Shown: piece by piece, positions 8,169 to 19,338 of the stretch
Layout of the letters: each line of letters opens with the position of its first letter
How positions within the stretch are numbered: the stretch's first letter is position 1
NCBI RefSeq assembly: GCF_001515305.1
Contig: NZ_LNQV01000039.1
Location: 1 to 39,335 of the forward strand
DNA from: Aquitalea pelogenes
Lineage (GTDB): Bacteria > Pseudomonadota > Gammaproteobacteria > Burkholderiales > Chromobacteriaceae
Length of the DNA: 39,335 nucleotides
Reading direction: 5' to 3'
Notes under the pieces: model-generated
The model's input: only the letters and a program-made list of their open reading frames with translations
Databases searched by the model: none
Told to the model about the DNA's origin: nothing
Program-made: the position numbers and the translations under genes

Positions 8169-8659
8169 TTACTCATCCAGCCGGGGTACATCCTCCTGGC
8201 CCAGCATGGCAGCCAGTACATCCACCACCAGTTGGTGTCCTCGCGTTGTGGCAAGCCGGATACCACGACCGAGCCGACACACACGCCGCCTTCCAGCAGC
8301 AGCGGAAACCCGCCGCCATGGGTAGCGTAATCTGCCAATGGCAGTCCGTTCTTCTCCTGCAGGCTGGTTTGCTGACGCTGGCAATCCAGCCCGATGGCCA
8401 GTGAGCTGCGCTCGAACTTCTGCACCACATTATGCTTGCGCCTGGCCCAGTCCTCGTTATTGGCTGTGGCACCTGGCATCAGGCACTGAAAGCGCCGGGT
8501 CTGGTTGAGAGTCAGCACAATCGCCAGTGCGGCACCACGCCGTATCGCCTCCTCCCGCAGACGGCAACCCACCAGCCACGCGGTGTCCGCATCGAATTGC
8601 TTGAATTGCAGCAGGGCTTCCTGCTGCGCAATGATCTGCAAATCCTGCTCAAGACTCAC
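8169..8659 (-). pseudogene. UPF0303 / GlcG-HbpS-like protein, broken by a one-base deletion
   Basis: A small protein of the GlcG/HbpS-like (PF03928, UPF0303) family, often labelled 'heme-degrading domain-containing'. The true function is unknown. Read from a GTG at 8659, the frame follows the family to VSGLPQRED and then turns into unrelated sequence that runs backwards through the peroxidase gene to 8012. In the next frame, the family's C-terminus HQLVVDVLAAMLGQEDV continues and stops at 8169. Restoring one C near 8236 (GACACC to GACCACC) gives a 163-residue protein, the normal family length, ending 12 bases short of the peroxidase gene. The start overlaps the oxidoreductase stop in a GTGA, so the two are co-translated. 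It may be intact in the living organism. Confidence 0.85.
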
Positions 8660-9705
8660 AGCACCTCCTCCGCAGAGATTTCACGCCCCGACGCAGCGCT
8701 ACGCACGGCGCGCTCCAGCCACTCCATCACGTTGGCGGCTTCGGCGGCAGTCACCGGATTACTGTCCTGCCCACGGATGGCTGCAGCAACACGCTGGTAG
8801 TAACAACGATAGTCACCAACCTGATTGGCCCATTGCGTATGACGGCTCACATCACCTTCAGCCACGATCAGCTGCCCCGGCAGAGGGTCATTGCCCCATC
8901 CTTCTGCGCCCACAGCCTTGCCCTGCTTCAAGTCCGACTCCTGCGTATCCAGTCCGTATTTGACATAGCTGGCCAGATCGCCATGCACGGCATAGCGCGG
9001 GATACCGCCACTCACCAGGCATGAGCCATGCAATACCACGTGCGTTGCCGGATAGCGCAATTGCACATGGAAATAATCCGTTGCCTTGGCGCCCTGACGC
9101 TGCGTGGCAAGAAAGGCGGTAACTCCCAGAGGACACCCGAACAACAACAAGGCTTGATCCAGCAGATGCGGACCCAGGTCGTACCACAAACCGCTACCAG
9201 CCCCGCTTTGCTCGCGCCAGCGCTGTCGTACTTCTGGACGGTAGCGGTCAAAATGCGAGGCAAACTGGCTGATCTGCCCCAAGCGGCCACTTTCCAGCAA
9301 CTGGCGCAGGGTCAGAAAATCTGCATCCCAGCGACGATTATGGAAAACGGATAACAACACGCCCTGCTGCTTTGCCAGCTCATCCAGCTCTCTTGCCTCG
9401 CTTAGCGTGACGGTAAACGGCTTGTCGACGACAACATGCTTGCCAGCCAGCAGCGCAGCGCGTGCCTGTTCGAAATGCAAGTCATTAGGGGTGGCAATCA
9501 CAATCAGGTCGACCGCTGCATCTTGCAAAGCCTGTTCAAGCGAGGGCCAGCACCGTGCATCAGGCCAGTCCGCCTGCAACTGCCCGGGCTTGCTGCTGAC
9601 AATCCCGTACAGGCGCAGGTCCTGACAGGCGGCAATCAAGGGAGCATGGAAGGTTTTACCGGCATAACCATAGCCAAGCAGTACGGCATTCAAAGGTGTG
9701 CTCAT
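8656..9705 (-). CDS. Gfo/Idh/MocA oxidoreductase, YdgJ/IolW-like (possible scyllo-inositol dehydrogenase)
   Basis: An NAD(P)-dependent dehydrogenase of the Gfo/Idh/MocA family. The 349-residue protein begins with a Rossmann fold (LGYGYAGKTFHAPL, about 10-23) and has the family VDKPFT motif. The segments LLSVFHNRRWDADFLTLR, RYRPEVRQRWRE and LWYDLGPHLLDQ match the B. subtilis IolW and E. coli YdgJ subgroup, whose members oxidise scyllo-inositol with NADP+. That assignment is from memory of those sequences, and other sugars remain possible. The start is at the second ATG (9705), seven codons inside the longest frame, where family similarity begins. The stop overlaps the UPF0303 start by four bases, so the two form an operon. 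Confidence 0.85.
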   Translation of the reverse strand: MSTPLNAVLLGYGYAGKTFHAPLIAACQDLRLYGIVSSKPGQLQADWPDARCWPSLEQALQDAAVDLIVIATPNDLHFEQARAALLAGKHVVVDKPFTVTLSEARELDELAKQQGVLLSVFHNRRWDADFLTLRQLLESGRLGQISQFASHFDRYRPEVRQRWREQSGAGSGLWYDLGPHLLDQALLLFGCPLGVTAFLATQRQGAKATDYFHVQLRYPATHVVLHGSCLVSGGIPRYAVHGDLASYVKYGLDTQESDLKQGKAVGAEGWGNDPLPGQLIVAEGDVSRHTQWANQVGDYRCYYQRVAAAIRGQDSNPVTAAEAANVMEWLERAVRSAASGREISAEEVL

Positions 9706-9797
9706 GTCATTTCCAGGGGGAGGCAAGGCAGGTGAATCACGCGCTGGAGAGAGACTGCATCCAGGGTGTTAGCGCTATCATGCCAGTACTGATGCAT

Positions 9798-9830
9798 AAA
9801 AAAAACCCACCGTATGAGGTGGGCTTTTTT
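9798..9830 (-). terminator. Terminator after purA
   Basis: CCCACC and GGTGGG arms around a 6-base loop, flanked by A and T runs. On the minus strand it lies 14 bases past the purA stop and ends in eight Ts. Confidence 0.88.
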
Positions 9831-9844
9831 GGATCAGGCCAGGA

Positions 9845-12324
<2,480 letters not shown>

Positions 12325-12338
12325 ATTCCGTTTTCGAC

Positions 12339-12367
12339 AAATAAAAGGCGGGATTCATCACCCCGCC
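12339..12367 (-). terminator. Terminator-like hairpin just before hisZ
   Basis: On the minus strand GGCGGG(G) and CCCGCC pair around an 8-9 base loop and are followed by TTTTATTT. The T run ends about 15 bases before the hisZ ATG. It would terminate the hflX-hflK-hflC transcript, or act as an attenuator for hisZ-purA. Confidence 0.75.
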
Positions 12368-12380
12368 CTGTTTACGGCAA

Positions 12381-12403
12381 ACTGGCCGGGGTGTCCGGCC
12401 AGT
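12381..12403 (-). other. Perfect 9-bp hairpin between hflC and hisZ
   Basis: ACTGGCCGG, a 5-base loop, then CCGGCCAGT. It sits 32 bases after the hflC stop and just ahead of the terminator-like hairpin at 12339-12367. It is followed only by TTTGCC, so it is a weak terminator by itself. It may stabilise the hflC mRNA 3' end or form part of a two-hairpin control element. Confidence 0.7.
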
Positions 12404-12435
12404 CATGAAAACTGATTGTAGAATCAAGACAACGC

Positions 12436-13314
12436 TTACTTGCCCTTGCTGGCAGCCTGCGGGTTCTTGAAGTACTTGAAGAACTCGCTGTTCGGGTCCA
12501 GCACCATGACATCGCTCTTGTTCTTGAACGATTCCTTGTAGGCATCCATGCTGCGCCAGAACGCGTAAAACTCCGGACTGCGGCCATAGGCTTCAGCATA
12601 AATCGCTGCTGCCCGGGCATCGCCAGCACCTTTCAGTTGCTGCGCCTTGTTATAGGCCTCGGCAAGGATGACATCGCGTTGCTTTTCTGCTTCGGCACGG
12701 ATGCGTTCAGCATCGGCAGCACCTTCGCTGCGCAACTGGCTGGCGACGGTACGACGTTCTGACTGCATGCGGTCATAGACAGAGTTACTTATTTTATCCG
12801 GAAAATCGACTCGTTTTAAGCGTACATCGAGAATTTCCACGCCTATTTTACGCGCATCTGCGTCTGCGCGCTTGCGAACCGTGTCCATCACCTCGTCCCG
12901 CTTGCCGGAAATTACGTCGGCAACCGTCTTCTGGCCAAACTCGGCGCGCAAGCCATCATTGATGGTTTGCTTCAGGCGGGCGACCGCTGCGGCTTCCGAA
13001 CCAACGCTCTTGTAGAACTGTTCGACATCGACAATGCGCCATTTTACATAGCTATCCACCAGCACGTTCTTCTTCTCGCGGGTGTTGAACAGCTCTGGGG
13101 CTTCGGCATCGATGGTCAGCACGCGGCGGTCGAAATAACGCACATTCTGCAACAGCGGTATCTTGAAATGGATGCCCGGGGTAGTGATGATGCGGTTCAC
13201 CTCGCCAAACTGGAAGACCATGGCGTACTGGCGCTGGTCGACAGTAAACAGCGACAGGCTGGCGATGAACAGGCCGGCAAGTACCGCGAGCAAAGTTGGC
13301 ATGAGTTTCTGCAT
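12436..13314 (-). CDS. hflC: HflC, modulator of FtsH protease
   Basis: An SPFH/prohibitin-domain inner-membrane protein that forms a large periplasmic cage with HflK around the FtsH protease and restrains its activity on membrane proteins. The 292-residue protein starts MQKLMPTLLAVLAGLF with one N-terminal transmembrane segment (about 5-24). An SPFH domain follows, with PGIHFKIPLLQNVRYFDRR, then a long charged helical region rich in Ala, Glu and Arg (about 180-250) typical of HflC. The start at 13314 is 1 base after the hflK stop, so the two are translationally coupled. The longer open frame upstream lies inside hflK and is rejected. Confidence 0.95.
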   Translation of the reverse strand: MQKLMPTLLAVLAGLFIASLSLFTVDQRQYAMVFQFGEVNRIITTPGIHFKIPLLQNVRYFDRRVLTIDAEAPELFNTREKKNVLVDSYVKWRIVDVEQFYKSVGSEAAAVARLKQTINDGLRAEFGQKTVADVISGKRDEVMDTVRKRADADARKIGVEILDVRLKRVDFPDKISNSVYDRMQSERRTVASQLRSEGAADAERIRAEAEKQRDVILAEAYNKAQQLKGAGDARAAAIYAEAYGRSPEFYAFWRSMDAYKESFKNKSDVMVLDPNSEFFKYFKNPQAASKGK

Positions 13315-13315
13315 G

Positions 13316-14524
13316 TCAGCGCTCCCCGCCGAGAATGTCACGGCTGCGACCGAAATCGCGACCATTCTTGTTACCACGCACGGCAGGTGCTACCGGAGCC
13401 GCAGGCTGCGCTGCTGCTGGTGCCGAAGCTGCACTGGCCGTAGCGGGTGCTGTTGGCGCTGTTGCTTGCATCAGTTTGTCCAGCGGCAGGTAGAGCAGGC
13501 TATTGCCGCCCTTCTGATCCACAATGACCTTGCTGCTGGCACTCATTACCTGCTGCATCATGTCCAGGTAGAGGCGGTCACGCATGACCTTGGGGGCCTT
13601 GTTGTATTCCGACAACACTTGCTTGAATCGGGAGGCATCGCCTTCTGCCTCCGCTACCACTTTCTGCTGGTAGGCTTCCGCCTCCTGCTCCAGTCTGGCC
13701 GCCATGCCCTTGGCTTTGGGCACTACATCATTGGCGTAGGCCAAACCTTCGTTGCGTAGCTTGTCCTTGTCCTGACCTGCCTTCACGGCATCATCAAATG
13801 CGGCCAGAACCTGCTCGGGTGGCTGCACGGCATTGATGTTGACCTTGGCAATACGCACCCCCAGGCCGTAACGATCCAGAATGTCCTGGATCACTTTTTG
13901 TGCGTCTGCGGCGATCTGGGCACGACCTTCATTCAGGACAAAGTCCACCTTGTTGCGGCCGACAACTTCGCGGATGGCCGTTTCCGTAGCCTGCTTGACG
14001 ATATCGTTGGCATTACGATCGGCAGAGGCATTGTTGAACAGGAAGGCCTTGGGGTCCTTCACGTCGTACTGGACCGAGAGTTGCACGTCGATGATGTTCT
14101 GGTCTGCCGTCAGCATCAGCGACTCTTCCGGCACCTTGTTCTTGGCATTGCTGCGATACCCGACTTCCACGCTGCGCAGTTCGGTCAGGTTGACGATTTC
14201 AGCTTTCTCAAACGGGTAAGGCAGGTGCCATTGCAAACCCGGATCGGTGACGCGGCTGAAACTGCCCATGCGTAACACCACCCCCTGCTCCTTGGCATCC
14301 ACGACATAAAATCCGCTACCCAGCCATAGTGCCGCCAGGACACCGACCACGGCGATGGCTCCGCCCTTGAATGCTGCCTTGGGTTCCGGGCCAGGCTGCC
14401 CTCCTGCCGGAGGACGGGCACCAAGCAAACGTGCCAGCTTCTGATTGAGCTGGCGGAATACTTCGTCTAGATCCGGCGGTCCGTCACTGCCCTGACGTCC
14501 CCGGTTTGGATCATTCTGCGACAT
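13316..14524 (-). CDS. hflK: HflK, modulator of FtsH protease
   Basis: Partner of HflC in the membrane complex that controls FtsH. The 402-residue protein has a Gly/Pro-rich cytoplasmic head with the family signature GPPDLDEVFRQL (about 16-27), one transmembrane helix around residues 55-72, an SPFH domain (VVDAKEQGVVLRMGSF onward), a coiled helical stretch and an Ala/Pro-rich tail. I chose MSQNDPNRG at 14524, the usual opening of this family. It overlaps the end of hflX by 14 bases. An in-frame ATG at 14542 (MKNKTN) is an alternative. Both ribosome-binding sites are weak, which suits coupling to hflX. Confidence 0.94.
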   Translation of the reverse strand: MSQNDPNRGRQGSDGPPDLDEVFRQLNQKLARLLGARPPAGGQPGPEPKAAFKGGAIAVVGVLAALWLGSGFYVVDAKEQGVVLRMGSFSRVTDPGLQWHLPYPFEKAEIVNLTELRSVEVGYRSNAKNKVPEESLMLTADQNIIDVQLSVQYDVKDPKAFLFNNASADRNANDIVKQATETAIREVVGRNKVDFVLNEGRAQIAADAQKVIQDILDRYGLGVRIAKVNINAVQPPEQVLAAFDDAVKAGQDKDKLRNEGLAYANDVVPKAKGMAARLEQEAEAYQQKVVAEAEGDASRFKQVLSEYNKAPKVMRDRLYLDMMQQVMSASSKVIVDQKGGNSLLYLPLDKLMQATAPTAPATASAASAPAAAQPAAPVAPAVRGNKNGRDFGRSRDILGGER

Positions 14525-15641
14525 ATTCGTCTTGTTCTTCATGTTGGTTATCAGGTGACTGCAAGCGTTCGGCAAGTGCTTCACGCAAGAGTTCCAGCCC
14601 TTCCCCGGTGAGCGCGGACAGACGCACGGCCTGGATTTCACCATGCTCGTCCCGTTCAATGTCCGCTGGCAGCTGGCGCAAATCAGTCTTGTTCCACACA
14701 ATCAGCTGCGGCACGGAGTCGGCGCCGATTTCAGCCAGCACCTTGTTGACTTCTTCGATCTGAACATCGCGCAAGGGGTTGGAAGAATCGACCACATGCA
14801 GCAACAGGTCAGCCTGGATGGTTTCTTCCAGTGTGGCGCGGAATGCCGCAACCAGGGTATGTGGCAAATCCCGGATGAAACCGACGGTATCCGAAACAAT
14901 GATGGATGTTTCGGTATTGAGAAACAGCTTGCGGCTGGTGGTGTCCAGCGTGGCAAACAGCTGGTCCGCCGCATAGGCACGTGCCTTGGTCAGCGCATTG
15001 AACAAGGTGGACTTGCCTGCGTTGGTGTAACCGACAATGGAGACCGAGGCAATGCCGGTGCGCTGACGACCACGGCGCTGGGTATTGCGCTGCTTCTGTA
15101 CCTGGGCCAGGCGTTCTTTCAGTGCCTTTACCCGATTGCCCAGCAAGCGGCGGTCGGTTTCCAGCTGGCTTTCACCCGGTCCACGCAGACCAATACCACC
15201 CTTCTGGCGTTCCAGGTGGGTCCAGCCACGCACCAGACGGGTAGCGATATGCGACAGTTGCGCCAGTTCGACTTGCAGCTTGCCTTCATGACTACGGGCG
15301 CGCTGGGCAAAGATGTCCAGGATCAGGCTGGTACGGTCGATCACACGGCATTGCAGCGCGCGTTCCAGATTGCGCTCCTGCGCTGGCGATAGCTGGTGAT
15401 TGAAAATCACCACATTCGCACCGGTGGCCCTCACCATCACCCCAACCTCTTCCACTTTCCCCTTGCCGGCAAACAAGGCGGCATCCGGACGCTGGCGCTT
15501 GCCCTGGATGATGCCGGTGACAGTGACATTGGCAGAGCGAACCAGCTCGGCACATTCGGCAACATTTTCCTGATGATCCGGATCACCAAAATCCAGACAG
15601 ACCAGCACAGCCTGGTCTCCAATATCGGGACGATCAAACAC
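14511..15641 (-). CDS. hflX: Ribosome-associated GTPase HflX
   Basis: A GTPase that binds the 50S subunit and rescues or splits stalled ribosomes under stress. The protein has the HflX N-terminal domain (VTVTGIIQGKRQRPDAALF...), a long linker helix with the GLRGPGESQLETDRR signature, and a G domain with G1 GYTNAGKST, G3 DTVGF and G4 NKTD. I use the GTG at 15641 (MFDRPDIGDQ, 376 residues). A TTG nine bases upstream extends it by three residues. Neither has a convincing ribosome-binding site. A terminator separates it from hfq, so expression depends on read-through or an unseen promoter. Confidence 0.93.
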   Translation of the reverse strand: MFDRPDIGDQAVLVCLDFGDPDHQENVAECAELVRSANVTVTGIIQGKRQRPDAALFAGKGKVEEVGVMVRATGANVVIFNHQLSPAQERNLERALQCRVIDRTSLILDIFAQRARSHEGKLQVELAQLSHIATRLVRGWTHLERQKGGIGLRGPGESQLETDRRLLGNRVKALKERLAQVQKQRNTQRRGRQRTGIASVSIVGYTNAGKSTLFNALTKARAYAADQLFATLDTTSRKLFLNTETSIIVSDTVGFIRDLPHTLVAAFRATLEETIQADLLLHVVDSSNPLRDVQIEEVNKVLAEIGADSVPQLIVWNKTDLRQLPADIERDEHGEIQAVRLSALTGEGLELLREALAERLQSPDNQHEEQDEYVAE

Positions 15642-15709
15642 AGTATTCAAAACCGTTATAAAGGGTTGCGCTGCAACTGCTGAGCATGGCTGCAGCCGAA
15701 CCTGGCATG

Positions 15710-15753
15710 AAAAAAGGCCGACAAACCGTGTCTGGATGACACAGTCTGGCGGC
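15710..15753 (-). terminator. Terminator between hfq and hflX
   Basis: On the minus strand a 16-base arm with GCCG at its base and GTGTC at its top pairs with its partner (GACAC to CGGC) around loop ATCCA, with two G-U pairs and one mismatch. TTTTTT follows. It starts 27 bases after the hfq stop, so part of hfq transcription should end here. Confidence 0.85.
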
Positions 15754-15780
15754 CCGTGGAGGATTCAGCGCTCGGCCCGA

Positions 15781-16038
15781 TCAGGCGTCTTGCTGATCCT
15801 GCTTCTGACCCGGATGTTCGTGCGGGATATTAACCGGACGGGCCGGTACCACGGTGGAGATGGCGTGCTTGTATACCATCTGGGTTACCGTGTTCTTCAA
15901 CAGCACGACGTATTGGTCAAAAGACTCGACCTGACCCTGCAGCTTGATACCGTTAACCAGATAGATGGAAACCGGCACGTGTTCCTTACGCAGGATGTTC
16001 AGGAACGGGTCTTGTAACATTTGCCCTTTAGAGCTCAT
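15781..16038 (-). CDS. hfq: RNA chaperone Hfq
   Basis: Hexameric Sm-like RNA-binding protein that pairs small RNAs with mRNAs. The 85-residue protein has the full Sm fold: Q9DPFLN at the proximal U-binding pore, the Sm1 region around [16 protein letters not shown] (28-43) and the Sm2 motif YKHAIST (56-62). The C-terminal tail is short, as in most betaproteobacteria. The ATG is preceded by CGGAGAAAACGA, a good ribosome-binding site. It lies between der and hflX. Its leader contains a U-rich/A-rich hairpin that could support autoregulation. Confidence 0.98.
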   Translation of the reverse strand: MSSKGQMLQDPFLNILRKEHVPVSIYLVNGIKLQGQVESFDQYVVLLKNTVTQMVYKHAISTVVPARPVNIPHEHPGQKQDQQDA

Positions 16039-16087
16039 TCGTTTTCTCCGAATCGTTGATTGTTGTATTAAGTAATCTTTAAAACCC

Positions 16088-16125
16088 GGCTGGCATGCTT
16101 ATTTTTAGCAGAAAAAAACCCAGCC
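16088..16125 (-). promoter_or_regulatory. hairpin with U-run and A-run in the hfq leader
   Basis: On the minus strand GGCTGG and CCAGCC close a structure whose interior has seven Ts, CTGC, then TAAAAATAA. The U and A runs can pair with each other or stay single-stranded. It begins 2 bases after the der stop and lies 50 bases before hfq. It could be a weak der terminator or a Hfq autoregulatory site. No function is proven by the sequence. Confidence 0.45.
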
Positions 16126-16127
16126 TA

Positions 16128-17540
16128 CTATTTTTTACCACTCTTGCCCCAGCGCACTTCCTTCTCGCGCCCACGCATCTTGGACATCGGCTTGGGCTTG
16201 GCTCTGGACTTTTCCTTGGATTCTTCGGTATCGAAGGGGTTTTCCGAGGTTTTGTACTGTACCCGCAGTGGCGTACCCTGCAGTTTGAACACCTTGCGGA
16301 AGGTATGTTCCAGATAACGCGTATAACTTGCCGGAATCGCATCCAGTGCATTGCCGTGAATGACGATGATGGGCGGATTCATGCCGCCCTGGTGAGCATA
16401 ACGCATCTTGGGACGCATCAGGCCCGAACGCGGCGGAGCCTGACGCTCAACTGCAACATTCAGCACACGGGTGAGCTTGGGCGTGGCCAGTTTGACCATG
16501 GCGGCCTGGTAGGCTTCGTCGATGGACTTGAACAGATCGGCCACACCACGGCCTTCGATGGCCGAGATGTAATGGAACTTGGCAAAGTCGAGGAAGCTGA
16601 TCTTGCGGGCGATATCCCGCTTGATGGTTTCCTTTTGCTCGAAATCCAGGTTGTCCCATTTGTTGACTGCCACCACCAGCGCCCGGCCTGCTTCCAGTGC
16701 AAAGCCGGCAATGGTGGCGTCCTGTTCGGAAATGTCCAGCTGCGCATCCAGCACCAGTACCGCGACGTTCGCGTCTTCAATGGCCTTCATGGTCTTGATG
16801 ACGGAGAACTTTTCAATCGCTTCGTTCACCTTGCCACGACGACGCACACCTGCAGTGTCGATAATGGTGTAGGTATGGCCTTCGCGTTCAAAATCAATAT
16901 AGATGCTGTCACGCGTTGTCCCGGCCTGGTCGAAGGCGATGACACGCTCTTCACCCAGAATGGCATTCACCAGCGTGGACTTGCCCACATTCGGGCGGCC
17001 GATGACGGCAAACTTCGGGTGATAGCGGTCTTCTTCTTCCACTTCTTCCGGGAAGTCTTCCAGCACCATGTCCATCAGTTCACGCACGCCGTCACCGTGT
17101 GCGGCGGAAATCACCAGCGGCTGCCCCAGTGCCAGTTCGTGAAATTCCGCTCCGGCAATGGCATGGCTGATGCCTTCGGCCTTGTTGACCACCAGGAAAA
17201 CCGGTCGGTCGATCTGGCGCAGCCGGTTGGCGATGATCTTGTCCTGCGGAGTGATGCCGGTACGGCCATCCACCAGAAACACCACCGCATCGGCTTCGTC
17301 GACCGCCTGCAGGGTTTGCTTGGCCATCTCGAACAGGATGCCTTCGTCGACCACGGGTTCGAAACCGCCGGTATCCACCACCAGATACGGTTTGCCCCCG
17401 ACGCGACCGTGACCGTAATGGCGGTCGCGAGTCAGGCCAGGCTGGTCGGCGACCAGTGCGTCACGGCTACGGGTGAGCCGGTTAAAAAGGGTCGACTTGC
17501 CCACATTGGGACGGCCGACCAGCGCTACGGTAGGTTTCAT
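16128..17540 (-). CDS. der: GTPase Der (EngA), ribosome biogenesis
   Basis: An essential GTPase with two consecutive G domains, needed for 50S subunit maturation. The 470-residue protein shows G1 [14 protein letters not shown] near the N-terminus and [16 protein letters not shown] near residue 185, with matching G3 (DTGGFE, DTAGVRR) and G4 (NKAEG, NKWD) motifs. A KH-like domain and a very basic C-terminal tail with [13 protein letters not shown] follow. It lies 8 bases downstream of bamB, the conserved bamB-der pair, and ends just before the hfq leader hairpin. Confidence 0.97.
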   Translation of the reverse strand: MKPTVALVGRPNVGKSTLFNRLTRSRDALVADQPGLTRDRHYGHGRVGGKPYLVVDTGGFEPVVDEGILFEMAKQTLQAVDEADAVVFLVDGRTGITPQDKIIANRLRQIDRPVFLVVNKAEGISHAIAGAEFHELALGQPLVISAAHGDGVRELMDMVLEDFPEEVEEEDRYHPKFAVIGRPNVGKSTLVNAILGEERVIAFDQAGTTRDSIYIDFEREGHTYTIIDTAGVRRRGKVNEAIEKFSVIKTMKAIEDANVAVLVLDAQLDISEQDATIAGFALEAGRALVVAVNKWDNLDFEQKETIKRDIARKISFLDFAKFHYISAIEGRGVADLFKSIDEAYQAAMVKLATPKLTRVLNVAVERQAPPRSGLMRPKMRYAHQGGMNPPIIVIHGNALDAIPASYTRYLEHTFRKVFKLQGTPLRVQYKTSENPFDTEESKEKSRAKPKPMSKMRGREKEVRWGKSGKK

Positions 17541-17548
17541 TACAACAT

Positions 17549-18688
17549 TTACTCAATGGACAGCAGCGACAGGCGGCCACTTGCCGCTTGTACCAGGGCA
17601 GAAGAGCCCAGGGACAGGGGCTGGGCGACAGTGCCTTCGCTACCTAGTTTCACACGGCCCACCAGGCTGCCATTTTCATTGGACAGCAGGTGGCCATAGC
17701 CTTCGCCATCGATCACCAGAACAAAACGTCCGAGCATGGCGGGGCCAGATACATTACGGAATTTCAGGGCATCCGTTTTCCACAGGTTGCGACCGGTGGT
17801 TCGGTCATAGGCCCAGACCGAACCGTTTTCCGCAGTGACATACAGCTTGCTGGCATCCAGCGCGACGCCACGGCTGGAGGACAACTCGCGCGACCACATC
17901 AGGTTGCCGCCCTTGGCATCAAAGCAGGCTACTTTTCCCTGATAGGCCACGGCACACACCTGACCGTTTTCGTAGACCGGACGACTGGTGATGTCGGTAA
18001 TGCGTTCCAGTTCGGTGGCACCACGCGGGTTGGCCACTACGCCTTCCCACAGGGTATTGCCATTGGCAGGGCTGATGATGTCCAGCTTGCCGCCAGGCAG
18101 GCCTACCATGACAGCTTCGTTACCGACAGCCTGCATGGAGCCGGTATTGCGTACCAGCAGCTGCGGCTGCGTGTGGGATACCGACCATTGCTGCTTGCCA
18201 TCACTCAGGCTGAAGCCGGTCAGACGGCCGTCATTGCTGCGCACCACCACCATGCTGCCAGCCACCTGTGGGGCTTCCAGAATGACGCTGGTGAGCGACT
18301 GCTCCCACAGTACCTTGCCGCTGTTACGGTCGGCGGCCAGCAGTTTGCCGTCCAGCGTGCCGACGATGACAGTATCACCCGCTACAGCCACACCTGCGGA
18401 AAGACCGCGCTTGAGCGCGATGTCAGCCGTTTGGCGACCGGTCAGGGCATCCACCACACGGATATGACCATCGGCATCGGCAGAAACCACATTACCGTTG
18501 GCATAAACCGGTGTGAATGTGCCATCGGATGCAGCTTGTGACAGCGTCCACTTCACTTTCAGCGCCTGGATGGGCTTGATGTCCGCCAGCGGTGTGGGCT
18601 TGGCAGCGACAGAACCTTCAAACCAGCTGGCACAACCAGCCAGCAAGAAGGAGGAGAGTACAGCGGTAACCAGCAGTTGGCGGCGCAT
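17549..18688 (-). CDS. bamB: Outer-membrane assembly lipoprotein BamB
   Basis: A lipoprotein subunit of the BAM complex that inserts beta-barrel proteins into the outer membrane. The 379-residue protein has a lipoprotein signal with LLAGC (Cys19) and then an eight-bladed PQQ-type beta-propeller, seen as repeated blocks such as [24 protein letters not shown] and GRNLWKT. I chose the ATG at 18688. A TTG one codon earlier abuts the yfgM stop. The start is 3 bases after that stop, so the genes are coupled. It was formerly annotated yfgL. Confidence 0.96.
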   Translation of the reverse strand: MRRQLLVTAVLSSFLLAGCASWFEGSVAAKPTPLADIKPIQALKVKWTLSQAASDGTFTPVYANGNVVSADADGHIRVVDALTGRQTADIALKRGLSAGVAVAGDTVIVGTLDGKLLAADRNSGKVLWEQSLTSVILEAPQVAGSMVVVRSNDGRLTGFSLSDGKQQWSVSHTQPQLLVRNTGSMQAVGNEAVMVGLPGGKLDIISPANGNTLWEGVVANPRGATELERITDITSRPVYENGQVCAVAYQGKVACFDAKGGNLMWSRELSSSRGVALDASKLYVTAENGSVWAYDRTTGRNLWKTDALKFRNVSGPAMLGRFVLVIDGEGYGHLLSNENGSLVGRVKLGSEGTVAQPLSLGSSALVQAASGRLSLLSIE

Positions 18689-18691
18689 CAA

Positions 18692-19321
18692 TTAGGCTCC
18701 CAGTGCGTCAAGTTTGGTCTGAATGAACTGGCGGTTGGGCGAGTCGCCTACCAGCTTGGCAAGCGCAGCCTTGTAGGCGTCACGGGCGGCAGCCTTGTCG
18801 CCCTTGGCAGTCTGCACATCGCCGCGCAAATCAAGGAACAGGGCATCAAAGGCTGAAGGATGAGCCTGACCCAGTTCGGCCAGGGCTGCATCGTAATGCT
18901 TCTGGTCGAGCTGGATGGTGGCCAGACGCAGGTGCGCCACGGCAACCATGGATTCGTCCTTCACGTTTTGCACCACCCAGCCCAGCTGGGCCTGTGCCGT
19001 GGCCGGATCGTTCTTTTCAAAGGCGACCTTGGCGGCAAGCAAGGCAGCATCAGCAGCGTAAGCGGTGCCGGCATAGTCTGCCTGCAACTGCGCGGCAGCC
19101 GATTTTACCTTGGCAAGGTCCTGCGTCTGGGCAGCCTGCTCGACATCGGCAAACACCACGGCAGCCTTGCTGGCCTGTGCTGCCTGATAGTAGCCATAGC
19201 CCTTGTAGCCCAGATAGGCCACGCTGATGGCCAGCACCGCACCACCAATCAGTTTGCCCCATTGTTGCCAGAAGGCCTTCATGGAGTCGATCTGTTCCTG
19301 TTCCTGCAAGTCGTACGCCAT
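18692..19321 (-). CDS. yfgM: YfgM family tetratricopeptide protein
   Basis: An inner-membrane protein whose periplasmic TPR-like domain works with the Sec translocon and periplasmic chaperones. In E. coli it is also called AncA. The 209-residue protein begins with a cytoplasmic segment typical of the family (MAYDLQEQEQIDSMKAFWQQ), one transmembrane helix (about 22-42, with GGAVLAISVAYLGYKGYGYY), and then helical repeats rich in Ala, Lys and Asp to the end. It sits between hisS and bamB, the conserved order in beta- and gammaproteobacteria. Confidence 0.93.
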   Translation of the reverse strand: MAYDLQEQEQIDSMKAFWQQWGKLIGGAVLAISVAYLGYKGYGYYQAAQASKAAVVFADVEQAAQTQDLAKVKSAAAQLQADYAGTAYAADAALLAAKVAFEKNDPATAQAQLGWVVQNVKDESMVAVAHLRLATIQLDQKHYDAALAELGQAHPSAFDALFLDLRGDVQTAKGDKAAARDAYKAALAKLVGDSPNRQFIQTKLDALGA

Positions 19322-19338
19322 TGCGCACCCCCCTTATA

